From the NCBI RefSeq assembly GCF_003860125.1, contig NZ_RQYL01000006.1, forward strand, positions 1 to 64,000: DNA of 64,000 bases, given 5' to 3'. How positions within the stretch are numbered: the stretch's first letter is position 1; each line of letters starts with the position of its first letter. The translations under genes were made by a program, and so were the position numbers. The notes below the pieces were generated by a model. It was not told the DNA's origin. It saw only the letters and a list, made by a program, of their open reading frames with translations, and ran no database searches. Origin of the DNA: Fretibacterium sp. OH1220_COT-178 (GTDB lineage Bacteria > Synergistota > Synergistia > Synergistales > Aminobacteriaceae). Positions 16,423-25,683 of this stretch are shown piece by piece.

Positions 16423-19266
16423 ATGGCGGACATGTCCATATCGGGTATCGCGTCCGGGGTCGACTGGGACGGGATGATGGCGAAGATCCTCGAGAGGGCC
16501 AAGAAACCCGCGTACGTGATGTTGGAGAAGCGGGATACGCTCGAGCGCAAGAAGAGCCTGTTCGAGGAGTTCCGGATCGCGCTGCAGAAGTTGAACAGCA
16601 CCCTGTCCCCGCTCAAGCTTCCGTCGACGTACAAGGCGAAGGGGATAGAGATCGAACGCACCGACAGGAGCGGCTCCCACAAGGGCGTTTTGACGGCTGC
16701 GGTCAACGCGGATGCCGCGGTCAACGTCTACGACCTCGAGGTCCTGAAGCTGGCCAAAAGCCAGGTTCAGCGTTCCAATGCCTTCACCGGGAACCTGGGA
16801 GGGGCGTTTACCGGCCCCCTGAGCGGGTTGAGCCAGTCGGCCTTCTGGGTCCATATCGGCGGAAGGAAGCTGCGCATCGAGGTGAACGCTGTGGACACGC
16901 TGGAGTCCCTGGCCAAGCGCATCAATACGGCCCTCAAGACCCAGCGGCCGCCGATGGGCGTGACGGCGTCCGTGGTGGACAACAAGCTGATCCTGAAGAG
17001 CGACGCCACCGGACTGGGCAAGGACACCCGGAAGGTTGCGATGACGCGCTCCTCCGGTGCGTATGACCTGCTGGAGGCTCTCGCCGTCGACCCGTCTGGA
17101 GAGGTCGTCATCAAGAGCAAGGACGGCAGCAAGACCTGGAAGCACGGCGTGGACTTCGACATCGTGGCCGGAAACCAGATCCGCTGGCGCGACCACGAGC
17201 CGCAGACCGTCCCCGCCGGGGCGACGTACCAGGTAAAGTACAAGGCAGTGAAGGACGACGTCTATAAAAACGACAAGGTCCTGCGCGGAACCGGCGATAC
17301 GGATGAGGCCGCGCTTCCCTTCGTCCCCGGGGCCCCCGCGAACGTGAAGATCACGAGCGGTTCGGGCGCCAGTACCGTCGCCTACACCCAAAACGTCGAT
17401 TATGTCCTGGACGGAAAGAACGTGCGGTGGCTGACGTCCAATCGCCCTGCTGCCGGGAGCGATTACACGGTGACGTACACCGTGCCCGACGGAGGCGAGA
17501 CCTTCACCCTCAACATCGGCCGCGGCGCCGATGACGTGATTGCGGGGTCGGCCTACGCGGACTTCGCCTCAGGCAGGTCCGTCATCCGACAAGGCGGCAA
17601 AACCTATGTGCAGGGCGAGGATTTCGACATCGTCAGCGACGGAAGCAGCCCCGCCAAGGCCGTGGTGCGCTGGCGGCCCGAGGCGGCCTGGAGCGCGCCC
17701 GCGCCGGGTACAAACTACGATCTGGAACTGACCAAGGCCGACGGGACGGTGCAGGCTTTTAACAACGAAAAACGAGCAAACACAGATAAGGTCACCATGA
17801 GCGAGTGGGGGTTCATCACGGCGCACGGTCACATCCTTGATGATGCCACTTATGCTTATGGGGGCAACTCCGTTACGTTCGGGGCCGGGAGCTTTTCGGT
17901 CGTGCCTTCCCCATCCCAACCGGGAGCGGATAATTTCACCCTCACCTGGTCCCAGCCCTCGACCCCGCCCGTCCCGCGCGATGTCCCCCGTTACGGCGAC
18001 GAGTACACGGTGGAGTACACCTCACCGAAGAACACCTTCACCCTGTCGGACGACGGGGCCGGGATCCTGAGCGCCCTGGGGCTGGACCTCAAGGACGCGG
18101 AGCACTTCACGGCCGCCGAGGATGCGGAGATGATCCTGGACGGGGAGAAGGTGACGCGCTCGTCCAACAAGATCGGCGCGGACTACGGCAACGAGCTGAT
18201 CAAGGGGATGGCGATCGAGCTGAAGGGCCCGGGGCGGGTCTCCCTGGACGTGTCCCACGATCTGGAGGCGTCCGTCAAGGCGATCCAGGCCTTTACCGAG
18301 AGCTACAACGACGTGATGAAGTGGATCAACGTCAAGTCCACGGAAAAGGCGGTGGACGAGTCCAAGAAGGCCAAACTCCCCTCGGACGACTTCCGCATGA
18401 AGTGGGGTCTGCTCTTCGGCAACTCGATGTTGCGCGACGCCAAGGGCCGGATGCGGCGGTCCGTCACTCAGACCTACGTCCACACCTTCAAGCAGCGCAA
18501 GAGCAGGGACTCCATCTACGGGACGATGGAGCAGAACGGGCTGAAGGGCACCGATACGCTGCGCATCACGGTGGGAGCCCGCGTCGCCGACATCACGGTC
18601 GGGCCGGGGGACACGCTCGAGTCCATCGTGGAGAGGATCAACGACAAATCCAAGGACGGCGAGGCCAGTGCGCTGCACTACGATCCCGACGGCCGGGAGT
18701 ACCCGACCCCCTTTGTCAAGGCGTCGGTCTCGGACGGCCGGCTGGTGATCGACGCGGGGACGGACCGCCCGGTCCGGGTGGCCGGCAGCGCCGTCCTGAA
18801 GGCCGTGGGCATGGACTACACCTATACGGGGCTCTATCAGGTCGGGCTCAAGACCACCGCCACGGACTTCGGAAAGAGCGGCGAGCTCGAGTTCAGCTCG
18901 CAGGACTTCATGAAGGCGATGACGCGGAACCCCGAGGAGGCGATGGACGTGATGCTCGCCTTCGCGCAGGACATGCAGACGTTTGCGGACGGGATGCTCC
19001 GGAACAGCGCCGCCAACCCCCTGACCGGAGAGGGGGCCGTCAGGGGCTCCGTCGTGCGGGAGATGGACGGCATCGACTTGCAGGTCAAGTCCATCGACAA
19101 GTACCTGGCGTCCTTCGAACAGCGCCTCCAACTGAAGAAGGAGACGCTCTTCAAACGCTTCTCCGAGGCGGAGCGCAACCTGGCCAAGCTGATGCAGCAG
19201 GCCAGCTGGCTGTCGAATGTCACGGCCCAGCTTCAGGGCGGGGCCGGGAGGGGCGCGCAGCAGTAG
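16423..19266 (+). CDS. fliD: Flagellar hook-associated protein 2 (FliD, filament cap)-like protein with repeat insert
   Basis: 947 residues, much longer than the usual 450-700 of FliD. The N-terminal FliD domain is clear (MSISGIASGVDWDGMMAKIL, then a coiled helix KRDTLERKKSLFEEFRIALQ), and the C-terminal domain returns around residues 620-940 (SVKAIQAFTESYNDVMKWIN; closing coiled coil FEQRLQLKKETLFKRFSEAE). Between them, residues about 229-535 hold four degenerate units of the pattern G-x-D-F/Y-x-(V/I)...I/V-R-W...P-x-G-x-x-Y-x-V-x-Y. The ATG at 16423 follows GGAGGACAGGAGG. FliD caps the growing flagellar filament outside the cell. No fliS or flagellin gene is adjacent. Confidence 0.82.
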   Translation: MADMSISGIASGVDWDGMMAKILERAKKPAYVMLEKRDTLERKKSLFEEFRIALQKLNSTLSPLKLPSTYKAKGIEIERTDRSGSHKGVLTAAVNADAAVNVYDLEVLKLAKSQVQRSNAFTGNLGGAFTGPLSGLSQSAFWVHIGGRKLRIEVNAVDTLESLAKRINTALKTQRPPMGVTASVVDNKLILKSDATGLGKDTRKVAMTRSSGAYDLLEALAVDPSGEVVIKSKDGSKTWKHGVDFDIVAGNQIRWRDHEPQTVPAGATYQVKYKAVKDDVYKNDKVLRGTGDTDEAALPFVPGAPANVKITSGSGASTVAYTQNVDYVLDGKNVRWLTSNRPAAGSDYTVTYTVPDGGETFTLNIGRGADDVIAGSAYADFASGRSVIRQGGKTYVQGEDFDIVSDGSSPAKAVVRWRPEAAWSAPAPGTNYDLELTKADGTVQAFNNEKRANTDKVTMSEWGFITAHGHILDDATYAYGGNSVTFGAGSFSVVPSPSQPGADNFTLTWSQPSTPPVPRDVPRYGDEYTVEYTSPKNTFTLSDDGAGILSALGLDLKDAEHFTAAEDAEMILDGEKVTRSSNKIGADYGNELIKGMAIELKGPGRVSLDVSHDLEASVKAIQAFTESYNDVMKWINVKSTEKAVDESKKAKLPSDDFRMKWGLLFGNSMLRDAKGRMRRSVTQTYVHTFKQRKSRDSIYGTMEQNGLKGTDTLRITVGARVADITVGPGDTLESIVERINDKSKDGEASALHYDPDGREYPTPFVKASVSDGRLVIDAGTDRPVRVAGSAVLKAVGMDYTYTGLYQVGLKTTATDFGKSGELEFSSQDFMKAMTRNPEEAMDVMLAFAQDMQTFADGMLRNSAANPLTGEGAVRGSVVREMDGIDLQVKSIDKYLASFEQRLQLKKETLFKRFSEAERNLAKLMQQASWLSNVTAQLQGGAGRGAQQ

Positions 19267-19297
19267 CGTTCCGGGGCGCGGCCGCTTGTCCCGATCC

Positions 19298-19330
19298 GGG
19301 CGAGCTTCCGTCAGGGAGCTCGCCCTTCGT
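19298..19330 (+). terminator. Hairpin after the FliD-like gene
   Basis: GGGCGAGCT (19298-19306) pairs with AGCTCGCCC (19317-19325), 9 bp with a 10-nt loop. TTCGTCGT follows, a poor T-tract, so it may be a weak terminator or stability element. Confidence 0.5.
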
Positions 19331-19436
19331 CGTATGTCGTGCTCTGCCGTCCGGCGTTCTTCAGGGGAACGTTACGCCCTTCTGTGCTATGATTATGCGC
19401 GCCGGAGCGTTTGCGTTTCGGCGCGGAGGTGCGATC

Positions 19437-20279
19437 TTGACTTCAAACGGAGAGAACGGGGCCGGCGGGAAATGCGCCGGCGGCAAAAAGCATTATTTCG
19501 ACGAGATCGTCGAGCTGATCGAGCGTCTGAGGGCCCCCGGAGGGTGTCCCTGGGACCGGAAGCAGACCTTGCCGGACCTGCGGACCTGCATCACGGAGGA
19601 GGCCTACGAGCTGGCCGAGGCCATCTCGGATCGGGATATGGACAAGGTGCGGGAGGAGTCCGGCGACCTGCTGCTGCAGGTCGTCTTCGTCGCCTCTCTG
19701 GCCCGGGAGCACGGGGATTTCGGGATGGAGGACGTCGTGCGGACGATCTGCGACAAGCTGATCCGGCGCCATCCCCACGTGTTCGGGACGACGGAGGCCA
19801 GGGACAGCGACGAGGTGCTGAAGAACTGGGAGAGCATCAAACAGGAGGAGCGCCGGGAGCGGAAGGAGGATCTCTCGGTCCTGGCCGGCGTGCCCTCGGG
19901 CCTGCCGCCGCTTCTGAAGGCCCACAGGATGCAGGGCAAGGCGGCTCACGTCGGGTTCGACTGGCCCAGGGGCGACTCCGCGCCTCTCTTCGACAAGCTG
20001 AACGAGGAGGCCGCCGAGCTGCGGGAGGCCGTGGTGCGCGGGGATGCCGACGCCGTGGAGGACGAGCTGGGGGATCTCCTGTTCATGACCGTTAACCTGG
20101 CGCGGCATCTGGACGTCAATCCGGATGCGGCCCTGTCGCGGGCCTGCTCCAAATTCGCGGGGCGCTTCCGTCACGTGGAGGCGCTGGCGGCGGAGCGCGG
20201 CGTCCGCCTGGAGAACTGTTCCCTCGAGGAGCTCGACGCTCTCTGGGAGAGCGCCAAGAGCCGGACGAGGGCCATATAG
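19437..20279 (+). CDS. mazG: Nucleoside triphosphate pyrophosphohydrolase MazG
   Basis: 280-residue protein with two MazG domains that hydrolyses NTPs to NMP and PPi as house-cleaning. The first domain carries CPWDRKQTLPDLRTCITEEAYE and EESGDLLLQVVF; the second carries EEAAELREAV and EDELGDLLFMTVN, giving the paired ExxE metal-binding helices. The TTG at 19437 was chosen because GGAGGT (19425-19430) sits 6 nt upstream. An ATG 16 codons earlier (19389) lacks a ribosome-binding site and overlaps a TATGAT -10-like sequence. Confidence 0.93.
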   Translation: MTSNGENGAGGKCAGGKKHYFDEIVELIERLRAPGGCPWDRKQTLPDLRTCITEEAYELAEAISDRDMDKVREESGDLLLQVVFVASLAREHGDFGMEDVVRTICDKLIRRHPHVFGTTEARDSDEVLKNWESIKQEERRERKEDLSVLAGVPSGLPPLLKAHRMQGKAAHVGFDWPRGDSAPLFDKLNEEAAELREAVVRGDADAVEDELGDLLFMTVNLARHLDVNPDAALSRACSKFAGRFRHVEALAAERGVRLENCSLEELDALWESAKSRTRAI

Positions 20280-20343
20280 CTATATAATACGGACAGAGGG
20301 GGCCTTGGGCCGACGGCCCGGGGCGATCGAGGAGCGACGGAGG

Positions 20344-21798
20344 ATGGAAATGACGGAAAAGAGGGGCGAGGGGGCGCCGCAGGCGGCCCCCGAGGTGGGC
20401 AAGACGGGCCGAAGGGCCCGCATCATGGAGACGGCGCTCAGGGACGCGCATCAGTCCCTCATCGCCACGAGGATGAGCACGAAGGACATGATCCCCGTCC
20501 TCGAGCAGATGGACGAGGTGGGGTACTGGGCCCTTGAGATGTGGGGCGGCGCGACGTTCGACAGCTGCATGCGCTTCCTGAACGAGGACCCCTGGGAGCG
20601 GCTGCGGATCATCCGCTCCCGCATAAAAAACACGAAGCTGCAGATGCTGCTTCGGGGGCAGAACCTCGTGGGCTATCGGCACTACGCGGACGACGCGGTG
20701 CGGGAGTTCGTGAAACGCGCCGTGGGCAACGGCATCGACATCATTCGGGTGTTCGACGCCCTGAACGATCTGAGAAACATGGAGGTCGCGGCCGACCAGG
20801 TGAAGCGGGAGGGGGCACACCTCCAGTTGTGCATCTCCTACACGCTCTCGCCCGTCCACACCCTGGAGGCCTTCGCCGAGATGGCCCTGAAAATGGCGGG
20901 CATGGGGGCGGATTCGATAGCGATCAAGGACATGGCGGGGCTTTTGAACCCCGTGGACTGCGTTCGGCTCGTTCGCGCCATCCGTGCGCGCACGGACCTG
21001 CCGATCCAGCTTCACAGCCATTACACCAGCGGGCTGGCCTCCATGACCTACTATGCGGGGCTCGAGGCGGGGGCGGATATCGTCGACACGGCCATCTCCC
21101 CCTTTTCGATGGGCACCAGCCAGCCGCCCACGGAATCCCTGGTCGCGGCGCTGGCGGGGGGCGGTCTGGACACGGGGATCTCCCTGGACAAGCTGGTTCC
21201 CGTGGAGGAATACTTCAAGACGCTCCGCGACAAATACAAGGACCTGCTTCCGGATATCGGTGGGGTGGACATCAACATCCTGCGCTATCAGATCCCGGGC
21301 GGCATGTACTCGAACCTCGTGAACCAGCTGAAGGAGCAGAAAGCCCTGGACAAGCTGGAGGATGTGATGAACGAGATTCCGGTGGTGCGCAAGGCCATGG
21401 GGTATCCGCCCCTGGTCACCCCCACCAGCCAGATCGTCGGGACGCAGGCCACGCTGAACGTCCTGACGGGCCAGCGCTGGAAGGTGATCCCCAAGGAGGT
21501 CAAGCAGTATTTCCTGGGCTACTACGGGACCGCCCCGGCGCCCCTGGATCCCGAGGTTCAGAAACTGGCGATCGGGGACGAGGAGCCCATCACCTGCCGG
21601 CCCGGAGAGAAGATCCCGGCCGAGATGGAGGAGGCCCGGAAGGCCGCGGACGCTTGGGCCCTTCAGCCCGAGGACGCGCTGACGTGGATCATGTTTCCCC
21701 AGGTCGCCAAGGACTTCCTGCCGCGGAAGTACGCGCGTCTCACGCATCGCGACGTGGGGTTCGACGATTTTGTGGAGGGGGCGGCCTACCCCGTCTGA
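20344..21798 (+). CDS. Carboxyltransferase alpha-type subunit (pyruvate/oxaloacetate), no biotin domain
   Basis: 484 residues of the HMG-CoA-lyase-like TIM-barrel carboxyltransferase family (OadA/PycB): RIMETALRDAHQSLIATRM at the start, LEMWGGATFDSCMRFLNEDP near residue 60, and IKDMAGLLNP plus HSHYTSG metal/active-site motifs. The PYC_OADA domain follows (GQRWKVIPKEVKQYFLGYYG). The usual C-terminal biotin carrier with its MKM lysine is absent, so carboxybiotin must come from a separate carrier. Two in-frame ATGs exist (20344 and 20350); GGAGG touches the first, so initiation may be at 20350. It would interconvert pyruvate and oxaloacetate, or drive decarboxylation with a membrane partner. Confidence 0.87.
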   Translation: MEMTEKRGEGAPQAAPEVGKTGRRARIMETALRDAHQSLIATRMSTKDMIPVLEQMDEVGYWALEMWGGATFDSCMRFLNEDPWERLRIIRSRIKNTKLQMLLRGQNLVGYRHYADDAVREFVKRAVGNGIDIIRVFDALNDLRNMEVAADQVKREGAHLQLCISYTLSPVHTLEAFAEMALKMAGMGADSIAIKDMAGLLNPVDCVRLVRAIRARTDLPIQLHSHYTSGLASMTYYAGLEAGADIVDTAISPFSMGTSQPPTESLVAALAGGGLDTGISLDKLVPVEEYFKTLRDKYKDLLPDIGGVDINILRYQIPGGMYSNLVNQLKEQKALDKLEDVMNEIPVVRKAMGYPPLVTPTSQIVGTQATLNVLTGQRWKVIPKEVKQYFLGYYGTAPAPLDPEVQKLAIGDEEPITCRPGEKIPAEMEEARKAADAWALQPEDALTWIMFPQVAKDFLPRKYARLTHRDVGFDDFVEGAAYPV

Positions 21799-21828
21799 TA
21801 CCGGACTACGGAGGAGAATAAGAGCGTA

Positions 21829-22830
21829 ATGGGAGAGGAATCGGTGGAGCGGAGGAACGGGCCGCTTCGCAGCTTCGAGGATGTTGAAATTGCGGGGGAC
21901 GGGGCTCTGGCGCGGCTTCTGGGGCTGCACGATGAAAATATCGAGGTCATAGAGGCGCGTTACCCCGTCTCGCTCGCCGTGAATGGGGCTGGGGTTCGGG
22001 TCTCGGGGCCCGATGCCGAGCCGGTGCGCATCGTGGCGCACCTGTTGCGTCAGCTTGCGGTCGTGGCCGCCAGGGGGCACGAGGTGCGGGGCGCCGATGT
22101 CCGGCATGCCATGGACGCCCTGGCGGAGGGGCGGGAGATCAAGCTGGACGCCCTGTATTCCGAGGTCGTCTGCGTGACGGCGCGGGGCAAGCCCATACGG
22201 GCCAAGACCGTCGGGCAGAGGGCCTATATCCAGGCCATGCGGGACAACGACATCCTTTTTGCCGTGGGCCCTGCGGGGACGGGAAAGACCTATCTGGCGG
22301 TCTGCGAGGCCGTGTCCATGCTGAAGGAGGGGCGCGTGAACCGCGTCGTCCTGGTGCGTCCGGCGGTCGAGGCCGGGGAGAGCCTCGGGTACCTTCCGGG
22401 GGATCTCAGGGAGAAGGTGGAGCCCTACGTCCGGCCTCTCTACGACGCCTTCTACGAGCTTCTCTCCCCCGAGCGGTTCGCCCGCTACGTGGACAAGGGG
22501 GTCATCGAGATCGCGCCCCTGGCCTATATGCGCGGACGGACGCTCAACGACAGCTTCATCATCCTGGACGAGGCCCAGAACACGACCCCCGAGCAGATGA
22601 AGATGTTCCTCACCCGCCTGGGCTTCGGCTCCAAGGCCGTGGTGACCGGCGACATCACTCAGGTGGACCTCCCGCAGGGGCGCCCCTCGGGGCTCAACAG
22701 CGTGAGGACGATCCTGAAGGGCATCGAGGGGATCGGTTTCTACGATCTCACGGGGGCCGATGTGGTCCGTCACGAGATCGTTCAGAAGGTGGTTCAGGCC
22801 TACGACCGTTATGAAAAACGCATTTCTTGA
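21829..22830 (+). CDS. phoH: PhoH-like ATPase (PhoH family)
   Basis: 333 residues. Walker A GPAGTGKTYLA lies near residue 145 and Walker B FIILDEAQNTTPEQMKMFLT near residue 243, with VVTGDITQVDLP as the third helicase-like motif. The N-terminal segment (residues 20-110) is a KH-like nucleic-acid-binding region. The gene sits in the widespread bacterial order phoH - HD phosphodiesterase - ybeY - corC - cdd - era - recO, pointing to a role in RNA/ribosome metabolism. It overlaps the next gene by 20 nt. Confidence 0.94.
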   Translation: MGEESVERRNGPLRSFEDVEIAGDGALARLLGLHDENIEVIEARYPVSLAVNGAGVRVSGPDAEPVRIVAHLLRQLAVVAARGHEVRGADVRHAMDALAEGREIKLDALYSEVVCVTARGKPIRAKTVGQRAYIQAMRDNDILFAVGPAGTGKTYLAVCEAVSMLKEGRVNRVVLVRPAVEAGESLGYLPGDLREKVEPYVRPLYDAFYELLSPERFARYVDKGVIEIAPLAYMRGRTLNDSFIILDEAQNTTPEQMKMFLTRLGFGSKAVVTGDITQVDLPQGRPSGLNSVRTILKGIEGIGFYDLTGADVVRHEIVQKVVQAYDRYEKRIS

Positions 22831-25051
22831 CCGCCTGCGCGCTCCGTTGGGGGCTGTCTCCCAGGAGCGCCGAAGGGCTTATGTCCTGTCCGTAGCCCTG
22901 CTGTTGGCCGTGGGGCTTTCCCTTGTGATGATGGAGTGGCTCTACATCCGCAACAAGGGGTACAGTTTCGCCCAGGGCTCGCCCTCCCCCCAGACCTACC
23001 GGGTCATCTCCCCCGTGAAGTACGAGGACCACTCGGCTACGGGGGCTCTTCGCGAGATGGCGAAGGAGGGGGTGGCCGGCGTCGTGGTACGGGACGTCGC
23101 GGCCCGGGACCGGATGAAGAAACGCCTCGAGGAGCTTCGGATCGTTCGGGATCCCAAGGATCCTCAGGTGCTCTCCTATATGCCCGCTCCACTTCTGGAT
23201 GCCGTGATGGCTCTGCTCGAATCCGACCGCGACCGTATTTTGGGCCTGGCCGCCAGGGTCGGGGACGCTTATTTCGCGCGTCTGGCGTCCGGAGATGTCC
23301 TGGGGGGCAGCGGGGCGGGGGCCGCCCTGCTCTGGGACGAGATCGGCAAACAGGTCGGCGCGGTGGAGGATGCGAACCTGATCTACCAGATTCTGACCCG
23401 GGTCAGCGACTCCGGCTACAGGCTCGATCCCGAGCTGACCTCGGCCGTGAGGCAGAGTGCGGAGCGGCGGATACCGGTCATCGAACGCCAGCTGGAGCTG
23501 GGGGACGTCATCGTCGAGCGCGGGGAGCTCGTCTCCCCTCAGGCGGCCGGCCTGCTGAGGCTTCAGGGCTACACGGAGGACGCCTTTCCCGTCACCCAGG
23601 TGGTCATAGTGTTCCTCCTGGTGTTGATCCTGCCGCTTTGGCTCGAGATTCCGGCCCGCGAGGCGGAGGACGATCGCCCCTCCTGGGAGTGCGTCGTCTT
23701 CGTCATCTCGGTCGCCTGGATCTGTCAGATGTTCGCCGTGCAGCTGCGCATGGCCGGAGCCGGGATTCTTCCCTCCGTCATGCTGGCGTATCTCTGCATG
23801 CCGCGCTCCTTCGCCTTCAACGCCTCCCTGGCGGGCACGGCGTCCGGGGTGTTCATCATCGCCGGGCTCTCCGTCTACGACCTCCTTCTGCTCCTCTCCA
23901 TGGGCTTCGTCGCCTCGATGGCGGGGTACTTTTTTCTGCGCCGCATCGAGTCCCGGGAGGCCCTCAGCCGCCGCGTGGTGCTTCTGGCCCTTTTCCTCAG
24001 CCTGACCCGGCGGGTGATCCTCTGGATTCAGGGGGTCCCCCTGACCTGGGAGTCCTTCAGCCTTTTCGTGCCCGTAGGGTCCTTTTGGACGGAGACGGGG
24101 CCGCTCCTGCTTTTGGACATCCTGGTGGCGCTTCTCGTCGCGGCCCTGCTTCCCATGGTGGAACGCTACATCGGCGTTCTCTCCATCCTTCGCCTGCGGG
24201 AGCTCAGCCATCCCTCCGGCCCCCTGCTGCGCAAGCTCCAGCGGGACGCGCCGGGGACCTATCAGCACTGCCTCGCGATCGCGACTCTGGCCGAGTCCGT
24301 GGCGCTCGAACTGGGGATGAACGAGAACCTGATGAAGGCGGGGGCGTATTATCACGATATCGGCAAGCTGCGGCGCCCGCAGTTCTTCGTGGAGAATCAG
24401 GGAGGGGGGCTCAACGTCCACGACGGGATGTCGCCGACGCTCTCGGCTCTGACCATCCTGTCTCACGTCCGGGATGGTCTGGAGATGGCCCGGGAGTACG
24501 GCCTGCCCAAGAGGATACGGGACTTCATCGCGGAGCATCACGGCACCGCCTGCATCCGTTACTTCTACAACAAGGCCAAGGCCGAGGCCAAGGGGAAGGC
24601 GGACGAGGAGAGGGTCGAGTGGTCGGATTTCTGTTACCCCGGCCCCAAGCCCCGCTCCCGGGAGACGGCGCTCCTGATGATCCTGGACTCCATGGAGGCC
24701 GCGCTCCGCAGCGAAAGTCTGGGGCGGGAACTCCTGAAGGCGGACGCCAAGGCGCCGCCGCCGAGGGAGGGGAACTCCGGCAGGAGCCAGGCGGTCATGG
24801 CCCTGAAGAAGGTCATCGATCAGGTGATCGCCAGCAAGATCGGCGAGGGACAGTTCGACGAGGTCAACTTTACGCTGAGGGACCTCACCCGTATCAAGGA
24901 GGCCCTTCTCAAGGTCCTGCTCTCCATGCACCATACGCGGCAGGTCAAGAGGATCGAGCGCCGTGGTGAGCCTGAGCCGGCGAGAAAGGCCGAGTCGGCG
25001 GCACCCGCAGGGGGGGACGATGCCTCAAAGGGCGGGGCCGGGGAAGCGTAA
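22811..25051 (+). CDS. pgpH: PgpH-type 7TM HD-domain phosphodiesterase
   Basis: 746-residue membrane protein. One N-terminal helix (residues 19-42) is followed by an extracytoplasmic 7TMR-HDED-type domain (about 45-260), then six or seven membrane helices (about 275-465), then a cytoplasmic HD domain. That domain has APGTYQHCLAIATLAE, HDIGKLRRPQFF and a later EHHGTACIRYFY, the metal ligands of HD phosphodiesterases. The family hydrolyses c-di-AMP in characterised members. The ATG at 22811 lies inside phoH. The C-terminal tail is Ala/Gly/Glu-rich and probably disordered. Confidence 0.93.
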   Translation: MKNAFLDRLRAPLGAVSQERRRAYVLSVALLLAVGLSLVMMEWLYIRNKGYSFAQGSPSPQTYRVISPVKYEDHSATGALREMAKEGVAGVVVRDVAARDRMKKRLEELRIVRDPKDPQVLSYMPAPLLDAVMALLESDRDRILGLAARVGDAYFARLASGDVLGGSGAGAALLWDEIGKQVGAVEDANLIYQILTRVSDSGYRLDPELTSAVRQSAERRIPVIERQLELGDVIVERGELVSPQAAGLLRLQGYTEDAFPVTQVVIVFLLVLILPLWLEIPAREAEDDRPSWECVVFVISVAWICQMFAVQLRMAGAGILPSVMLAYLCMPRSFAFNASLAGTASGVFIIAGLSVYDLLLLLSMGFVASMAGYFFLRRIESREALSRRVVLLALFLSLTRRVILWIQGVPLTWESFSLFVPVGSFWTETGPLLLLDILVALLVAALLPMVERYIGVLSILRLRELSHPSGPLLRKLQRDAPGTYQHCLAIATLAESVALELGMNENLMKAGAYYHDIGKLRRPQFFVENQGGGLNVHDGMSPTLSALTILSHVRDGLEMAREYGLPKRIRDFIAEHHGTACIRYFYNKAKAEAKGKADEERVEWSDFCYPGPKPRSRETALLMILDSMEAALRSESLGRELLKADAKAPPPREGNSGRSQAVMALKKVIDQVIASKIGEGQFDEVNFTLRDLTRIKEALLKVLLSMHHTRQVKRIERRGEPEPARKAESAAPAGGDDASKGGAGEA

Positions 25052-25182
25052 GGGGTTGCCGTGTCCCCGCTCCGTCCGGGCGGACGTGGGCAAGGGGGGC
25101 GTCAGTTGCTTTGCTGCGTAAAGAAACCCCGAACGGCGGGGACGGCGCAGTCATTTTTATGGTATCTGGGAGGGTTTGGGTT

Positions 25183-25683
25183 TTGAGATTAGAACTGCAT
25201 GTCGATGTCCCCGAGGATGGGGAACCTCAAAGTCCGGTTCCGTTATCCGCTTGGGAGGCTTTTGCGCGCGTTCTCGAGGACGAGCTGTCCTCTCTGTGCC
25301 CCGACACTGCCCGCTATGAGGCGGCGGAGCTCTCGGTGTCCCTGATGGGGCCCGAGGAGATCCGGGCCGTCAACAGGGATTATCGGGAGCGGGACGAGGC
25401 CACGGACGTGCTGTCGTTCCCCCTATGGGAGGAGGAGGGACGGTTCGTTCCGGAGGCCATGACGGAGCTGCTGCCCCTGGGGGACATCCTGATCTGCCCG
25501 GAGGAGTTGGGGCGCCTGCACGGCGGGCTGTCCTCCGATGAGGTGCTGTGCCTTGTTCTGGCGCACGGTTTTCTCCATCTGCTGGCCTGGGACCACGACA
25601 CCGAGGAGCGGGAGGCGGCCATGTGGGCCCGTCAGGATGCCATCAAGCGGCGTCTTTTGAATGCGCTGCGGGAGGCCCTTTAG
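25183..25683 (+). CDS. ybeY: Endoribonuclease YbeY
   Basis: 166-residue metal-dependent RNase for 16S rRNA 3' maturation and ribosome quality control. The zinc motif H-x3-H-x5-H is present as HGFLHLLAWDH near residue 128, with RERDEATDVLSFPL and PLGDILICPEE conserved. A TTG start at 25183 is preferred: GGGAGGG (25168-25174) lies 8 nt upstream and it gives the usual short N-terminus. ATGs at 25159 and 25111 are in frame but lack suitable ribosome-binding sites. The stop abuts the next gene's ATG. Confidence 0.92.
   Translation: MRLELHVDVPEDGEPQSPVPLSAWEAFARVLEDELSSLCPDTARYEAAELSVSLMGPEEIRAVNRDYRERDEATDVLSFPLWEEEGRFVPEAMTELLPLGDILICPEELGRLHGGLSSDEVLCLVLAHGFLHLLAWDHDTEEREAAMWARQDAIKRRLLNALREAL

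Noticed and set aside
20116-22773. An 885-codon minus-strand open frame
   Set aside because: It is antisense to the carboxyltransferase and phoH genes and shows no family motif.
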